From Archivesica marissinica (taxonomy: Eukaryota; Mollusca; Bivalvia; Venerida; Vesicomyidae), in contig CM026400.1 of assembly GCA_014843695.1 (NCBI GenBank), forward strand, positions 16,196,294-16,260,293: DNA of 64,000 nucleotides. Direction: 5' to 3'. Below are positions 43,101-54,742 of this stretch, piece after piece. The position numbers and the translations under genes were made by a program. The notes under the pieces were generated by a model. That model had not been told where the DNA came from, made no database searches, and saw only the letters and a program-made list of their open reading frames with translations. The first letter of the stretch is position 1, and the number at the start of each line of letters is the position of its first letter.

Positions 43101-46100
43101 TACCACCTTTATCAAGGTAATGCTATACCGACGTGGCAGTAGAATGTACCACCTTTATCAAGGTAATGCTACACCAACGTGTCTGTAGAATGTACCACCT
43201 TTATCAAGGTAATGCTACACCAACGTTGCAGCAGAATGTACCACCTTTATCAAGGTAATACTACACCGACGTGGCAGCCAAATGTACCACCTTTATCAAG
43301 GTAATGCTACACCGACATGGCAGTAGAATGTACCTCCTTTATCAAGGTAATGCTATACCGATGTGTCAGTAGAATGTACCACCTTTATCAAGGTAATGCT
43401 ATACCGACGTGTCAGTAGAATGTACTACCTTTATCAAGGTAATGCTATACCGACATGTCAGTAGAATGTACCACCTTTATCAAGGTAATGCTACACCGAT
43501 GTGACAGTAGAATGTACCACCTTTATCAAGGTAATGCTACACCGACGTGGCAGCAAAATGTACCACCTTTATCAAGGTAATGCTACACCGACGTGTCAGC
43601 AGAATGTACCACCTTTATCAAGGTAATTCTACACCAACGTGTCAGCAGAATGTACCACCTTTATCACGGTAATGCTACACCGACGTGGCAGCAGAATGTA
43701 CCACCTTTATCAAGGTAATGCTACACCGACGTGTCAGCAGAATGTACCACCTTTATCAAGGTAATTCTACACCGACATGTCAGCAGAATGTACCACTTTT
43801 ATCAAGGTAATTCTACACCGACGTGTCAGCAGAATGTACCACCTTTATCAAGGTAATGCTACACCGACGTGGCAGCAGAATGTACCACCTTTATCAAGGT
43901 AATGCTATACTAACGTGGCAGTAGAATGTACCACCTTTATCAAGGTAATACTACACCGACGTGTCAGCAGAATGTACCACCTTTATCAAGGTAATGCTAC
44001 ACCGACGTGGCAGTAGAATGTACCACCTTTATCAAGGTAATACTACACCGACGTGGCAGCAGAATGTACCACCTTTATCAAGGTAATGCTACACCGACGT
44101 GGCAGCAAAATGTACCACCTTTATCAAGGTAATGCTACACCGACGTGGAGCAGAATGTACCACCTTATCAAGGTAATGCTACACCGACGTGGCAGCAGAA
44201 TGTACCACCTTTATCAAGGTAATGCTACACCGACGTGTCAGCAGAATGTACCACCTTTATCAAGGTAATTCTACACCAACGTGTCAGCAGAATGTACCAC
44301 CTTTATCACGGTAATGCTACACCAACGTGGCAGCAGAATGTACCACCTTTATCAAGGTAATGCTACACCGACGTGTCAGCAGAATGTACCACCTTTATCA
44401 AGGTAATTCTACACCGACGTGTCAGCAGAATGTACCACCTTTATCAAGGTAATGCTACACCGACGTGGCAGCAGAATGTACCACCTTTATCAAGGTAATG
44501 CTATACTAACGTGGCAGTAGAATGTACCACCTTTATCAAGGTAATACTACACCGACGTGTCAGCAGAATGTACCACCTTTATCAACGTAATGCTACACCG
44601 ACGTGGCAGCAAAATGTACCACCTTTATCAAGGTAATGCTACACCGACGTGGCAGCAGAATGTACCACCTTTATCAAGGTAATGCTACACCGACGTGGCA
44701 GTAGAATGTACCACCTGTATCAAGGCAATGCTACATCGACGTGTCAGTAGAATGTACCACCTTTATCAAGGTAATGCTACACCGACGTGTCAGCAGAATG
44801 TACCACCTTTATCAAGGTAATGCTATACCGACGTGTCAGCAGAATGTACCACCTTTATCAAGGTCATGCTATACCGACGTGTCAGCAGAATGTACCACCT
44901 TTATCAAGGTAATTCTACACCGACGTGTCAGCAGAATGTACCACCTTTATCAAGGTAATGCTACACCGACATGGCAGCAGAATGTACCACCTTTATCAAG
45001 GTAATGCTATACCGACGTGTCAGCAGAATGTACCACCTTTATCAAGGTAATACTACACCAACGTGTCAGCTGAATGTACCACCTTTATCAAGGTAATGCT
45101 ACACCGACGTGTCAGTAGAATGTACCACCTTTATCAAGGTAAAGCTACACCGACGTGGCAGTAGAATGTACCACCTTTATCAAGGTAATGCTACACCGAC
45201 GTGGCAGCAGAATGTACCACCTTTATCAAGGTAATGCTACACCAACTAGTCCGTAGAATGTACCACCTTTATCAAGGTAATGCTACACCGACGTGGCAGC
45301 AGAATGTACCACCTTTATCAAGGTAATGCTACACCAACGTGGCAGCAGAATGTACCACCTTTATCAAGGTAATACTACACCGACGTGGCAGCCAAATGTA
45401 CCACCTTTATCAAGGTAATGCTACACCGACATGGCAGTAGAATGTACCTCCTTTATCAAGGTAATGCTACACCGACGTGTCAGCAGAATGTACCACCTTT
45501 ATCAAGGTAATGCTCTACCGACGTGGCAGCAGAATGTACCACCTTTATCAAGGTAATGTTACACCGACATGGCAGCAGAATGTACCACCTTTATCAAGGT
45601 AATGCTACACCGACGTGGCAGTAGAATGTACCACCTTTATCAAGGTAATGCTACACCGACGTGGCAGCAGAATGTACCACCTTTATCAAGGTAATGCTAC
45701 ACCGACGTGGCAGCAGAATGTACCACCTTTATCAAGGTAATGCTACACCGACGTGGCAGCAGAATGTACCACCTTTATCAAGGTAGTACTATACCGACGT
45801 GGCAGCAGAATGTACCACCTTTATCAAGGTAATGCTACACCGACGTGGCAGCAGAATGTACCACCTTTATCAAGGCAATGCTACATCGACGTGTCAGTAG
45901 AATGTACCACCTTTATCAAGGTAATGCTACACCAACGTGGCAGTAGAATGTACCACCTTTATCACGGTAATGCTACACCGACATGGCAGTAGAATGTACC
46001 ACCTTTATCAAGGTAATGCTACACCAACGTGGCAGTAGAATGTACCACCTTTATCACGGTAATGCTACACCGACATGGCAGTAGAATGTACCACCTTTAT

Positions 46101-46146
46101 CACGGTAATGCTACACCAACGTGGCAGTAGAATGTACCACCTTTAT
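40185..46146 (+). repeat. 46-bp minisatellite, about 130 copies, donor-like site in every unit
   Basis: The unit is AACGTGGCAGCAGAATGTAC, CACCTTTATCAAGGTAATGC and TACACC. Variants alternate GTGGCAG/GTGTCAG and CAGAAT/TAGAAT. Each unit has AAG|GTAATG, close to a 5' splice site consensus. It begins 33 bases after the transmembrane exon donor. Confidence 0.95.
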
Positions 46147-46156
46147 TTATCATCTC

Positions 46157-46396
46157 TACAATTTACTCATATGAGCGACACCTCCTGAAGAGATTAGTCA
46201 TTTTAGATTTTTGTAGGATAGTGCAATGATACAGACAGAGACCCATTCCAGAGTCTCCTCTATTTCCTTTACATGCATGGTGTAAAGCACCGACACGAGA
46301 TCTCGGTTTAACGTCCCATCTGAAAGACTGTTCATTTTATTAGGGTCAGACGGGGGATCGAACCTGAGATCCCTGGATTACCAGTCCACCATGTTA
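46157..46396 (-). mobile_element. SINE family 1 copy
   Basis: CATATGAGCGACACCTCCTG through GGGGGATCGAACCTGAGATC and TTACCAGTCCACCATGTTAA, the inverse of the family 1 body and tRNA-like region; the first bases of the head are missing. Confidence 0.75.
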
Positions 46397-46524
46397 ACCG
46401 TCTGTTGTTTACATGCGAACCGGATTATCTACCACAACACACCAATCTTAATTAAAATAACACTGATGATTATGTATACAGCCACTCGTATATATATTAA
46501 TATCATAATTCTATTTGAAGTTAC

Positions 46525-46801
46525 AGACGGATCTGTAGTCCAGTGGTAACACGTTGGATTGGTAATCCAGGGATCTCCGGTTCGATTCCCCGTTTGACCC
46601 TAATAAAATTAACAGTCTTTCAGATGGGACGTTAAACCGAGGTCTCGTCTTTTACACCGTGCACCTAAAATAACCAGAGGAGATTCTGGAAAGGGTCTCT
46701 GTCTGTATCATTGCACTATCCTCCAAAAATCTAAAATGACTAATCTCTTCAGGAGTCGCTCATATGGGCAACCGGTAGCGACGATAAATAAACGTAAAAC
46801 A
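46525..46801 (+). mobile_element. SINE family 1, full copy
   Basis: GACGGATCTGTAGTCCAGTG, GGTTCGATTCCCCGTTTGAC, the body and GCAACCGGTAGCGACGATAA. Confidence 0.8.
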
Positions 46802-46849
46802 TGCTTATTTGAAGCTAATATAAATAAATGTTCTGAATACAAACTCAAA

Positions 46850-47172
46850 ATGTTTTCTCGAGCCCTCCACCTCCCACCCACAAGTCATGTTTTCTCGAGC
46901 CCTCCACCTCCCACCCACAAGTCATGTTTTCTCGAACCCTCCACCTCCCACCCACAAGTCATGTTTTCTCGAGCCCTCCACCTCCCACACACAAGTCATG
47001 TTTTCTCGAGCCCTCCACCTCCCACCCACAAGTCATGTTTTCTCGAACCCTCCACCTCCCACACACAAGTCATTTTCTCGAGCCCTCCACCTCCCACCCA
47101 CAAGTCATGTTTTCTCGAACCCTCCACCTCCCACCCACAAGTCATGTTTTCTCGAGCCCTCCACCTCCCACA
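46850..47172. repeat. 37-bp minisatellite, about 9 copies
   Basis: The unit is TTTTCTCGAGCCCTCCACCT plus CCCACCCACAAGTCATG, with AACCC and CACAC variants. It is joined to a SINE family 3 body at its right end (CCCACAGTATGTGAGATGG). Confidence 0.9.
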
Positions 47173-47336
47173 GTATGTGAGATGGTACGGTGGTCACCAG
47201 ATCGGATATGTGGGTTTTCTCCGGGGTACTTCGGTTTCCTCCCACATATACACTTTCATCAGCACCAACAAGTATGATTAATATAAGTTGTTAAAACTTG
47301 CTTCACAATCGTTGTAAAATAAAGTCTAAACTTATT
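47173..47336 (+). mobile_element. SINE family 3, 5'-truncated copy
   Basis: GTATGTGAGATGGTACGGTG, GGTGGTCACCAGATCGG and the AATCGTTGTAAAATAAAGTC end. Confidence 0.75.
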
Positions 47337-47411
47337 ACTAAAATAAATTTGTATAACCCAAGATCATTTTCTGCAACTACTTTTTTGATACCCTGCATTA
47401 CAATGTGTGTT

Positions 47412-47689
47412 TTTATGTTTATTTATCATCGCTACCGGTTACCCATATGAGCGACGCCTCCTGAAGAGATTAGTCATTTTAGATTTTTAGAGGATAGTGC
47501 AACGATACAGACAGAGAACCGTTCCAGAGTCTCCTCTGGTTCTTTTATGTACACGATGTAAAGTACCGACACGATACCTTTAAATTACCATCTGAAAGAC
47601 TGTTAATTTTATTAGGGTTAGACCGTGGATCGAACCTGCAATCCCTGGATTACCAGTCCAGCGTGTTACCACTGGACTACAGATCCGTC
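47412..47689 (-). mobile_element. SINE family 1, full copy
   Basis: TTTATCATCGCTACCGGTTA through ACTGGACTACAGATCCGTC. Confidence 0.8.
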
Positions 47690-47771
47690 TGCCCATATAC
47701 TATTGTGTATATCATAGTCAATGGATAGTGTTCAGGGGGTTTATCCTTGTTTTTAATTTTTTTGTTTTATT

Positions 47772-48008
47772 TAAGTTTATTTAACGTCGCTACCGGTTGA
47801 TATTTGAGCGACGGGCAGTTTACCTAACAGCAGTTTTCCTGGGCTGGCTCCAGCATTTCACCAGTACTTGATGCACCAACCTCCGTAGGAAACTGCCAAC
47901 TTTTTCATATAAGCGACACTGTCTGAGCGGGGCTCGAACCCGTGACCATATAGTGATGATAGGTTACAGCGGTATACAAGTGAGTGACCGTAACCATGGA
48001 GGCGGACG
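47772..48008 (-). mobile_element. SINE family 2, full copy
   Basis: ATTTAACGTCGCTACCGGTT tail, AACTGCCAACTTTTTCATAT, GAGCGGGGCTCGAACCCGTG (inverse B box), ending at CCATGGAGGCGGAC. Confidence 0.8.
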
Positions 48009-48061
48009 GGTTATATCCATTACGATATCCTGACCTTTATAGTACTGTGGCTTCTCTCTCT

Positions 48062-48260
48062 GTTTAAACTTTATTTATTTTACAACGATTGCGAAGCAAG
48101 TTCTAACAACTTATATTAATAAAAACCGGAGTACCCGGAGAAAACCCACCTGTCCATTCTGGTGACCACCGTATCATCTCACATACTTCCCAGTCCGAGG
48201 ATCGAACCCAGGTTGCATTGGTGAGTAGCGAGTGCGCTAACCACTGTGCTAATCGGAAGC
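48062..48260 (-). mobile_element. SINE family 3 copy
   Basis: TTTAAACTTTATTTATTTTA, GTACCCGGAGAAAACCCACC and CGAGGATCGAACCCAGGTTG (inverse B box), then GTGCTAATCGGA. Confidence 0.75.
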
Positions 48261-48329
48261 CAATATGTGTCAATATGTAGTTTCAATGGCCTTTAAAAAC
48301 ACTGAAAATAGTCAAAACACTGATAGGAT

Positions 48330-48755
48330 CTTATCTTGGCCGCCATTTTGTTTGGCAAGTTTATAAATTGCATTTTCTTAGTAATTCTTTAATTGCAATA
48401 ACATAATTAATTTTTGTTTGTTAATATAAAGTTTGATATCGATTTAAAGGTAATGAAATCGACCTTTCAAATATTATGTATTATTATAATAAAATGATGT
48501 ATGGATTATACCTATTTTCGAAATTCTATTTTCACAGTTGAAATATTAATATACAGGTAAATTGTTATTTAAATTGTGATACGAAATTTGTGAAATGATA
48601 CAAAAAATATGTCCATTGAGAGCTTTTCAACAATGTATGAACCATGGTGACTGGATGAAAAATCAATATTTTCTGAATAAAACAAAAATAAGCTACTATT
48701 CAATATATATAATATCTGGTCAACATTGCCAAACAAAATGGCAGCCACACTAGGA
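48330..48755. mobile_element. TIR element (TTGGCCGCCATTTTGTTTGG ends)
   Basis: The left TTGGCCGCCATTTTGTTTGG and right TTGCCAAACAAAATGGCAGC ends are inverted repeats (one mismatch). The interior is shared with 17085-17365. No ORF. Confidence 0.72.
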
Positions 48756-48894
48756 ATGATGACGTCACATGATAACTAGTACAGTGTCAAGAGACGTTTC
48801 TATCTGTGACAGGGCTAAGTGTCGCGGAAGGTAAGTACCAGGATTATTTGTAAAAGAATTGCATCGATAAATGCAGCATTGTCTTTATTTACAG

Positions 48895-48939
48895 TACTAT
48901 GACGAAGCCGCAAAAGTTCTTTCCAGAAGCACTTGACAA
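48895..48939 (+). CDS. Membrane protein gene exon: cytoplasmic tail, small exon
   Basis: This is a 45-nt microexon between TTATTTACAG (ending 48894) and AA|GTAAGT (from 48940), phase 2-2. It encodes residues 580-594, STMTKPQKFFPEALD, and its last two bases complete Asn595 with the next exon. It is too short to find by ORF length. The call rests on strong splice sites and on exact phase agreement with both neighbours. It sits 8.7 kb after the transmembrane exon, between a TIR element and a 36-bp minisatellite. Confidence 0.78.
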
Positions 48940-49214
48940 GTAAGTTTCATCCAAGTATAATAATCTAGTTCAGGACTGCCGGAAACAGGAAGATAGATCG
49001 ACACTCCAAAAGATCCTGCCGGAATTCAGGTTTTTTCCGCAGTTTTCGGATCGTAGAATATCTGGATTTGTATCGTGATTTTCAGTTTTTCAAATCACCA
49101 ACACCAAATTTAAACAAGCAAATTCGTTGAATTGGTATCCCCAGCCGAATAAATCCATTCTTATTTTTATGAAATGGCAAGATTAATCCATTGGCTCAGA
49201 ATATTAGTAAATAT

Positions 49215-51285
49215 ATTTTCATGCACCATGTACAGAAATAATAGACTAGTGTTTTCATGCACCATGTGCGGGAATAATAGACTAGTGTTTTCATGAACCA
49301 TGTGCAGGAATAATAGACTAGTGTTTTCATGTACCATGTGCAGAAATAATAGACTAGTGTTTTCATGCACCATGTACGGGAATAATAGACTAGTGTTTTC
49401 ATGCACCATGTGCAGGAATAATAGACTAGTGTTTTCATGCACCATGTGCAGAAATAATAGACTAGTGTTTTCATGCACCATGTGCAGGAATAATAAACTA
49501 GTGTTTTCATGCACCATGTGCAGGAATAATAGACTAGTGTTTTCATGCACCATGTGCGGGAATAATAGACTAGTGTTTTCATGCACCATGTACGGGAATA
49601 ATAGACTAGTGTTTCCATGCACCATGTGCATGAATAATAGACTAGTGTTTTCATGCACCATGTACGGGAATAATAGACTAGTGTTTTCATGCACCATGTG
49701 CAGGAATAATAGACTAGTGTTTTCATGCACCATGTATGGGAATAATAGACTAGTGTTTTCATGCACCATGTGTGGGAATAATAGACTAGTGTTTCCATGC
49801 ACCATGTATGGGAATAATAGACTAGTGTTTTCATGCACCACGTGCAGGAATAATAGACTAGTGTGTTCATGCACCATGTGCAGAAATAATAGACTAGTGT
49901 TTTCATGCACCATGTGCAGAAATAATAGACTAGTGTTTTCATGCACCATGTGCAGAAATAATAGACTAGTGTTTTCATGCACCATGTGCAGAAATAATAA
50001 ACTAGTGTTTTCATGCACTATGTGCAGGAATAATAAACTAGTGTTTTCATGCACCATGTGCAGGAATAATAGACTAGTGTTTTCATGCACCACATGCAGG
50101 AATAATAGACTAGTGTTTTCATGCACCATGTGCAGAAAAAACACACCAGGAATAATAGACTAGTGTGTTCATGCACCATGTGCAGAAATAATAGACTAGT
50201 GTGTCATGCACCACGTGCAGGAATAATAGACTAGTGTTTTCATGCACCATGTGCAGGAATAATAGACTAGTGTGTCCATGCACAGGAATAATAGACTAGT
50301 GTTTCCATGCACCATGTGCAGGAATAATAGACTAGTGTGTTCATGCACCATGTGCAGGAATAATAGACTAGTGTTTTCATGCACCATGTGCAGGAATAAT
50401 AGACTAGTGTTTTCATGCACCATGTGCAGGAATAATAGACTAGTGTTTTCATGCACCATGTGCAGAAATAATAGACTAGTGTTTTCATGCACCATGTGCA
50501 GGAATAATAGACTAGTGTTTTCATGCACCATGTGCAGGAATAATAGACTAGTGTTTTCATGCACCATGTGCAGAAATAATAGACTAGTGTTTTCATGCAC
50601 CATGTGCAGGAATAATAGACTAGTGTGTTCATGCACCATGTGCAGGAATAATAGACTAGTGTTTTCATGCACCATGTGCAGAAATAATAGACTAGTGTTT
50701 CCATGCACCATGTGCAGAAATAATAGACTAGTGTTTTCATGCACCATGTGCAGAAATAATAGACTAGTGTTTTCATGCACCATGTGCAGAAATAATAGAC
50801 TAGTGTTTTCATGCACCATGTGCAGAAATAATAAACTAGTGTTTTCATGCACTATGTGCAGGAATAATAAACTAGTGTTTTCATGCACCATGTGCAGAAA
50901 TAATAGACTAGTGTTTTCATGCACCATGTGCAGGAATAATAGACTAGTGTGTCCATGCACCATGTGCAGGAATAATAGACTAGTGTTTTCATGCACCATG
51001 TGCAGAAATAATAGACTAGTGTTTCCATGCACCATGTGCAGAAATAATAGACTAGTGTTTTCATGCACCATGTGCAGAAATAATAGACTAGTGTTTTCAT
51101 GCACCATGTGCAGAAATAATAGACTAGTGTTTTCATGCACCATGTGCAGAAATAATAAACTAGTGTTTTCATGCACTATGTGCAGGAATAATAGACTAGT
51201 GTTTCCATGCACCACGTGCAGGAATAATAGACTAGTGTTTTCTTGCACCACGTGGAGGAATAATAGACTAGTGTTTTCATGCACC
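49215..51285. repeat. 36-bp minisatellite, about 57 copies
   Basis: The unit is AATAATAGACTAGTGTTTTC plus ATGCACCATGTGCAGG. As 36 is a multiple of three, frames of 190-370 codons stay open on both strands, but they show no codon bias and contain only the unit. A higher-order pattern is visible: the block 50461-50880 resembles 50900-51180. Confidence 0.94.
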
Positions 51286-51603
51286 ATGGTGAGGACAACA
51301 CTGCACAATGGTGATGTAATTTTGTTTTAAAGATTAATGACCTTCCATACATCGCCATGAGGGAGAGATAAGTAACAAATGTGGATTTAAGAGTCTTGAC
51401 GAAGTACACCACCACCGTGGTTCTGGTGAAGTTCGAGCCCACAACCTCTGGGTTATGATTCGGACTTCGTATCCATTTCACCACTCGGTCACCAGACAAT
51501 AAAAATACATTGTAAGTGTTTTAATCTCACTCGAAATAATACAATTAACCGCGCCATTGTAAGAGTGTGATGTAATACTGACGCAGTTTTATTTATTTTT
51601 CAG

Positions 51604-51733
51604 CCCAGTGTACATGGAGTCTCACTTTGGTGACGAAGAGATTACAACCATGCCACTCCCATGCTGTAGCGATGTATCGCCACAATCCGGCTACAGATCG
51701 CCAATTCCCGTAAAAACTGATGCATGGACCTGA
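51604..51733 (+). CDS. Membrane protein gene terminal coding exon: cytoplasmic tail with NPVY motif and stop
   Basis: The acceptor ATTTTTCAG ends at 51603. The frame carried from the previous exon runs 42 codons to TGA at 51731-51733 (residues 595-637). The tail begins N595-P-V-Y598, an NPxY motif known from LDL-receptor-type and integrin tails as a binding site for PTB domains and clathrin adaptors. Tyr598 is followed by MES, so phosphorylation-dependent SH2 binding is also conceivable. The rest is acidic, then Pro/Ser-rich, ending KTDAWT. Total coding length over all 11 exons is 1,914 nt, divisible by three, which supports the exon set. Confidence 0.85.
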
Positions 51734-51896
51734 ACTATGTCAGCTGTTTTTCCTGTTTGCCGATGTCCACTACTACTAGAAAGTCAATACTATCAGAAAC
51801 AATGTGGCTTATTATTATTGGCAGACGGTCGATTACATAGACATGCCCATGCACTTCTGGCCATTGTATGCATAGATACGCCTATCCACTCATTGT

Positions 51897-52182
51897 ACAG
51901 ACGGATCTGTAGTCCAGTGCTAACACGCTGGACTGGTAATCCACGGATCGTCGGTTTGATCCCCCGTCCGACCCTAATAAAATTAACAGTCTTTCAGATG
52001 GGACATTAAACCGAGGTCTCGTGTCAGTGCTTTACACTGTGCACGTAAAAGAACCAGAGGAGTCTCTGGAATGGGTCTCTGTCTGTATCATTGCACTATC
52101 CTCCAATAAATCTAAAATGACTAATCTCTTCAAGAGGCATCGCTCATATGGGCAACCGGTAGCGACGATAAATAAACGTAAA
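51897..52182 (+). mobile_element. SINE family 1, full copy, 160 bp after the stop codon
   Basis: GACGGATCTGTAGTCCAGTG (the insertion starts at CAGACGG), B box GGTTTGATCCCCC and the full body. It may form part of the 3' UTR of the membrane protein gene and brings AATAAAATT motifs. Confidence 0.8.
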
Positions 52183-52424
52183 GCACACACTCGACTCATA
52201 GGTGTATCACAATGTTCTTAAAATAATTAAAGAATTTGGTTTTGAACCGGAAACCATTTGTCCAGAACCCAAGCGACTGTGCCTGCAACAGGTTGCCGCC
52301 GAAGCCTTCTTCTTATACAACGAGCAGTTTGTCCTACTTCGCTGTGTTGTTCTCCGACACTCGAGTTAGAATTGATCTTTTAAAATATTTATTTCTTGAT
52401 GGAAATTGTGTTAGCGCATTTGTT

Positions 52425-52600
52425 TCAGGTGCTAAAAGGCCCCAAGTTCGAGCACAGCTGTAGCTGTTACGATTAGGCCCTTAGGCAAGGCATTTATACT
52501 CCACATTGTCTCTTCTCTCTCCCTCGTGGCGATCGATTCCATCAGGAATGAGATCTCGAGAGTGATAGCTATAACTTGTTTCGCAATCAAGCTAAAATAA
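52425..52600 (+). mobile_element. SINE family 4 copy
   Basis: TTTCAGGTGCTAAAAGGCCC, AGTTCGAGCACAGC, the CCCTTAGGCAAGGCATTTAT body and the GCAATCAAGCTAAAATAAAT tail. Confidence 0.7.
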
Positions 52601-52750
52601 ATTAAGTGTGCAAAATAATTTTCTCCAATTACATTTCATGATAACCAGCATTAACCGTATACTTGTACATAATATTGTGTATATTAGGAATGAGGTCTCG
52701 AGAGTGATTAATATAAGTTGTAAAAATGTCGTAATTGAGCTCAAATATTT

Positions 52751-53007
52751 CGGTTGTCCGATTAGCGCAGTGGTTAGCGTGCTCGCTTCTCACCAATGCA
52801 ACCCGGGTTTGATCCTCGAACCGGGAAGTATGTGAGATGGTACGGTGGTCACCAGATCGGCAAGGTGGGTTTTCTCCAGGTACTCCGGTTTCCTCCCACA
52901 CGAATGACCACATATATGATTTCATCGGCGCCAACGAGAGTGATTGGTATAAGTTGTTAAAACTTGCTTCGCAATCGTTGTAAAATAAATAGAGTTTAAA
53001 CTTAAAA
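52751..53007 (+). mobile_element. SINE family 3, full copy (reference copy in this window)
   Basis: GGTTGTCCGATTAGCGCAGT with A box TTAGCGCAGTGGTTAG, B-box-like GGGTTTGATCCTC, the body GTATGTGAGATGGTACGGTG, GGTTTTCTCCAGGTACTCCG and the end CGTTGTAAAATAAATAGAGT. Confidence 0.8.
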
Positions 53008-53296
53008 TATTTCTTAATCTGTACATGAGTGCCATTGTTTCAATTCAGTGTTTGAAACCTATGTGTTTTAATTCCTACTGTATGTAATAAGATAATTAGC
53101 AACTGTTTGTAGGTTTGATGTTATAAATACATTGTTAAAACACTGTCGTGACGTCATACCTTTATACTTGCCATCCATTATTATTAATATTGGACTGCTG
53201 TCAAAAGGCCAGAGTATTATGTTAAATCCTACGCGTACATGTACGAAATTAACAATTTTAATTAGTAGGATCTTGTTATATAAGTGTGTTTTAAGT

Positions 53297-53405
53297 AAGA
53301 TATAAGCCTCAAACGGATCCAATATGTAAAATATTGGTACTGTCTTTAGCGCTACATGCCTCACACATTCCAATATTTTACATATTAGATCATTTTATAT
53401 CTTAT
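53297..53405. repeat. Hairpin with 17-bp perfect core
   Basis: AATATGTAAAATATTGG (53321-53337) pairs with CCAATATTTTACATATT (53370-53386). GATC and AAGATATAA extend the stem outward with a bulge. The loop is about 32 bases. It could be a small palindromic element or a precursor-like hairpin. Confidence 0.6.
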
Positions 53406-53474
53406 ACATAAATTGAATTGTACAGTACGGTAGTTATTTAGTATCTTGAAATTCTGTGATGAATGTTAATGTTT

Positions 53475-54742
53475 AACCCTTTCCTTCATAGAGATTTAGG
53501 TTGATATACTATTATATCTCCATACAAATGACAGCCATATAGCTATCATACAGTGGATAAGTAGTCGCCATATCTATCCCACCTCCATATATATTACTGG
53601 GACTACATAGAGATTTAGGTTAATATACTATTATATCTCCATACAAATGACAGCCATTTAGCTATCATGCAGTGGATAAGTAGTCGCCATATCTATCCCA
53701 CCTCCATAGATATTACTTGGACTACATGAGATTTAGGAATATACTATTATATCTCCATACAAACGACAGCCATTTCTATCATGCAGTGGATAAGTAGTCG
53801 CCATATCTATCCCACCTCCATAGATATTACTGGGACTACATAGAGATTTAGGTTAATATACTATTATATCTCCATACAAACGACAGCCATTTAGCTATCA
53901 TGCAGTGGATAAGTAGTCGCCATATCTATCCCACCTCCATAGATATTACTGGGACTACATAGAGATTTAGGTTAATATACTATTATATCTCCATACAAAC
54001 GACAGCCATTTAGCTATCATGCAGTGGATAAGTAGTCACCATATCTATCCCACCTCCATAGATATTACTGGGACTTCATAGAGAAGGTTAATATACTATT
54101 ATATCTCCATACAAACGACAGCCATTTAGCTATCATGCAGTGGATAAGGTCGCCATATCTATCCCACCTCCATAGATATTACTGGGACTACATAGAGATT
54201 TAGGTTAATATACTATTATATCTCCATACAAACGACAGCCATTTAGCTATCATGCAGTGGATAAGTAGTCACCATATCTATCCCACCTCCATAGATATTA
54301 CTGGGACTTCATAGAGATTTAGGTTAATATACTGTATTATATCTCCATACAAACGACAGCCATTTAGCTATCATGCAGTGGATAAGTAGTCGCCATATCT
54401 ATCCCACCTCCATAGATATTACTGGGACTACATAGAGATTTAGGTTAATATACTATTATATCTCCATACAAACGACAGCCATTTAGCTGTCAAGCAGTGG
54501 ATAAGTAGTCGCCATATCTATCCCAACTCCGTCGATATTACTGGGACTACATGAGATTCTGGCCTTTATTATGAACATTTGGTTTGGCTACTACATTGTC
54601 AATGTATGTCGTATTGGTAATGGCGTCAGTAGGTGCTTCTATGAGGGAAAGGGTTCATTATGAACATTGGTTTGGCTACTGCATTGTCAATGTATGTCGT
54701 ATTGGTAATGCCGTCAAGAGGTGCTTCTATGAGGGAAAGGGT
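53475..54742. repeat. Diverged tandem copies of the AACCC-TIR MITE, about 9 units of 115-122 bp
   Basis: The first unit starts with the TIR AACCCTTTCCTTCATAGAGA; later units repeat TAGGTTAATATACTATTATA...CACCTCCATAGATATTACTG, GGACTACATAGAG. The array ends with the MITE right part (GGCCTTTATTATGAACATT ... TATGAGGGAAAGGGTT), present twice. Confidence 0.88.

Noticed and set aside
49167..51330. Open frames of 190-370 codons on both strands (and similar ones at 38550-40005, 28160-28853, 59174-59955)
   Set aside because: They are translations of 36-, 20-, 51- and 24-bp tandem repeats. Both strands and several frames are open at once, and there are no splice or start contexts.
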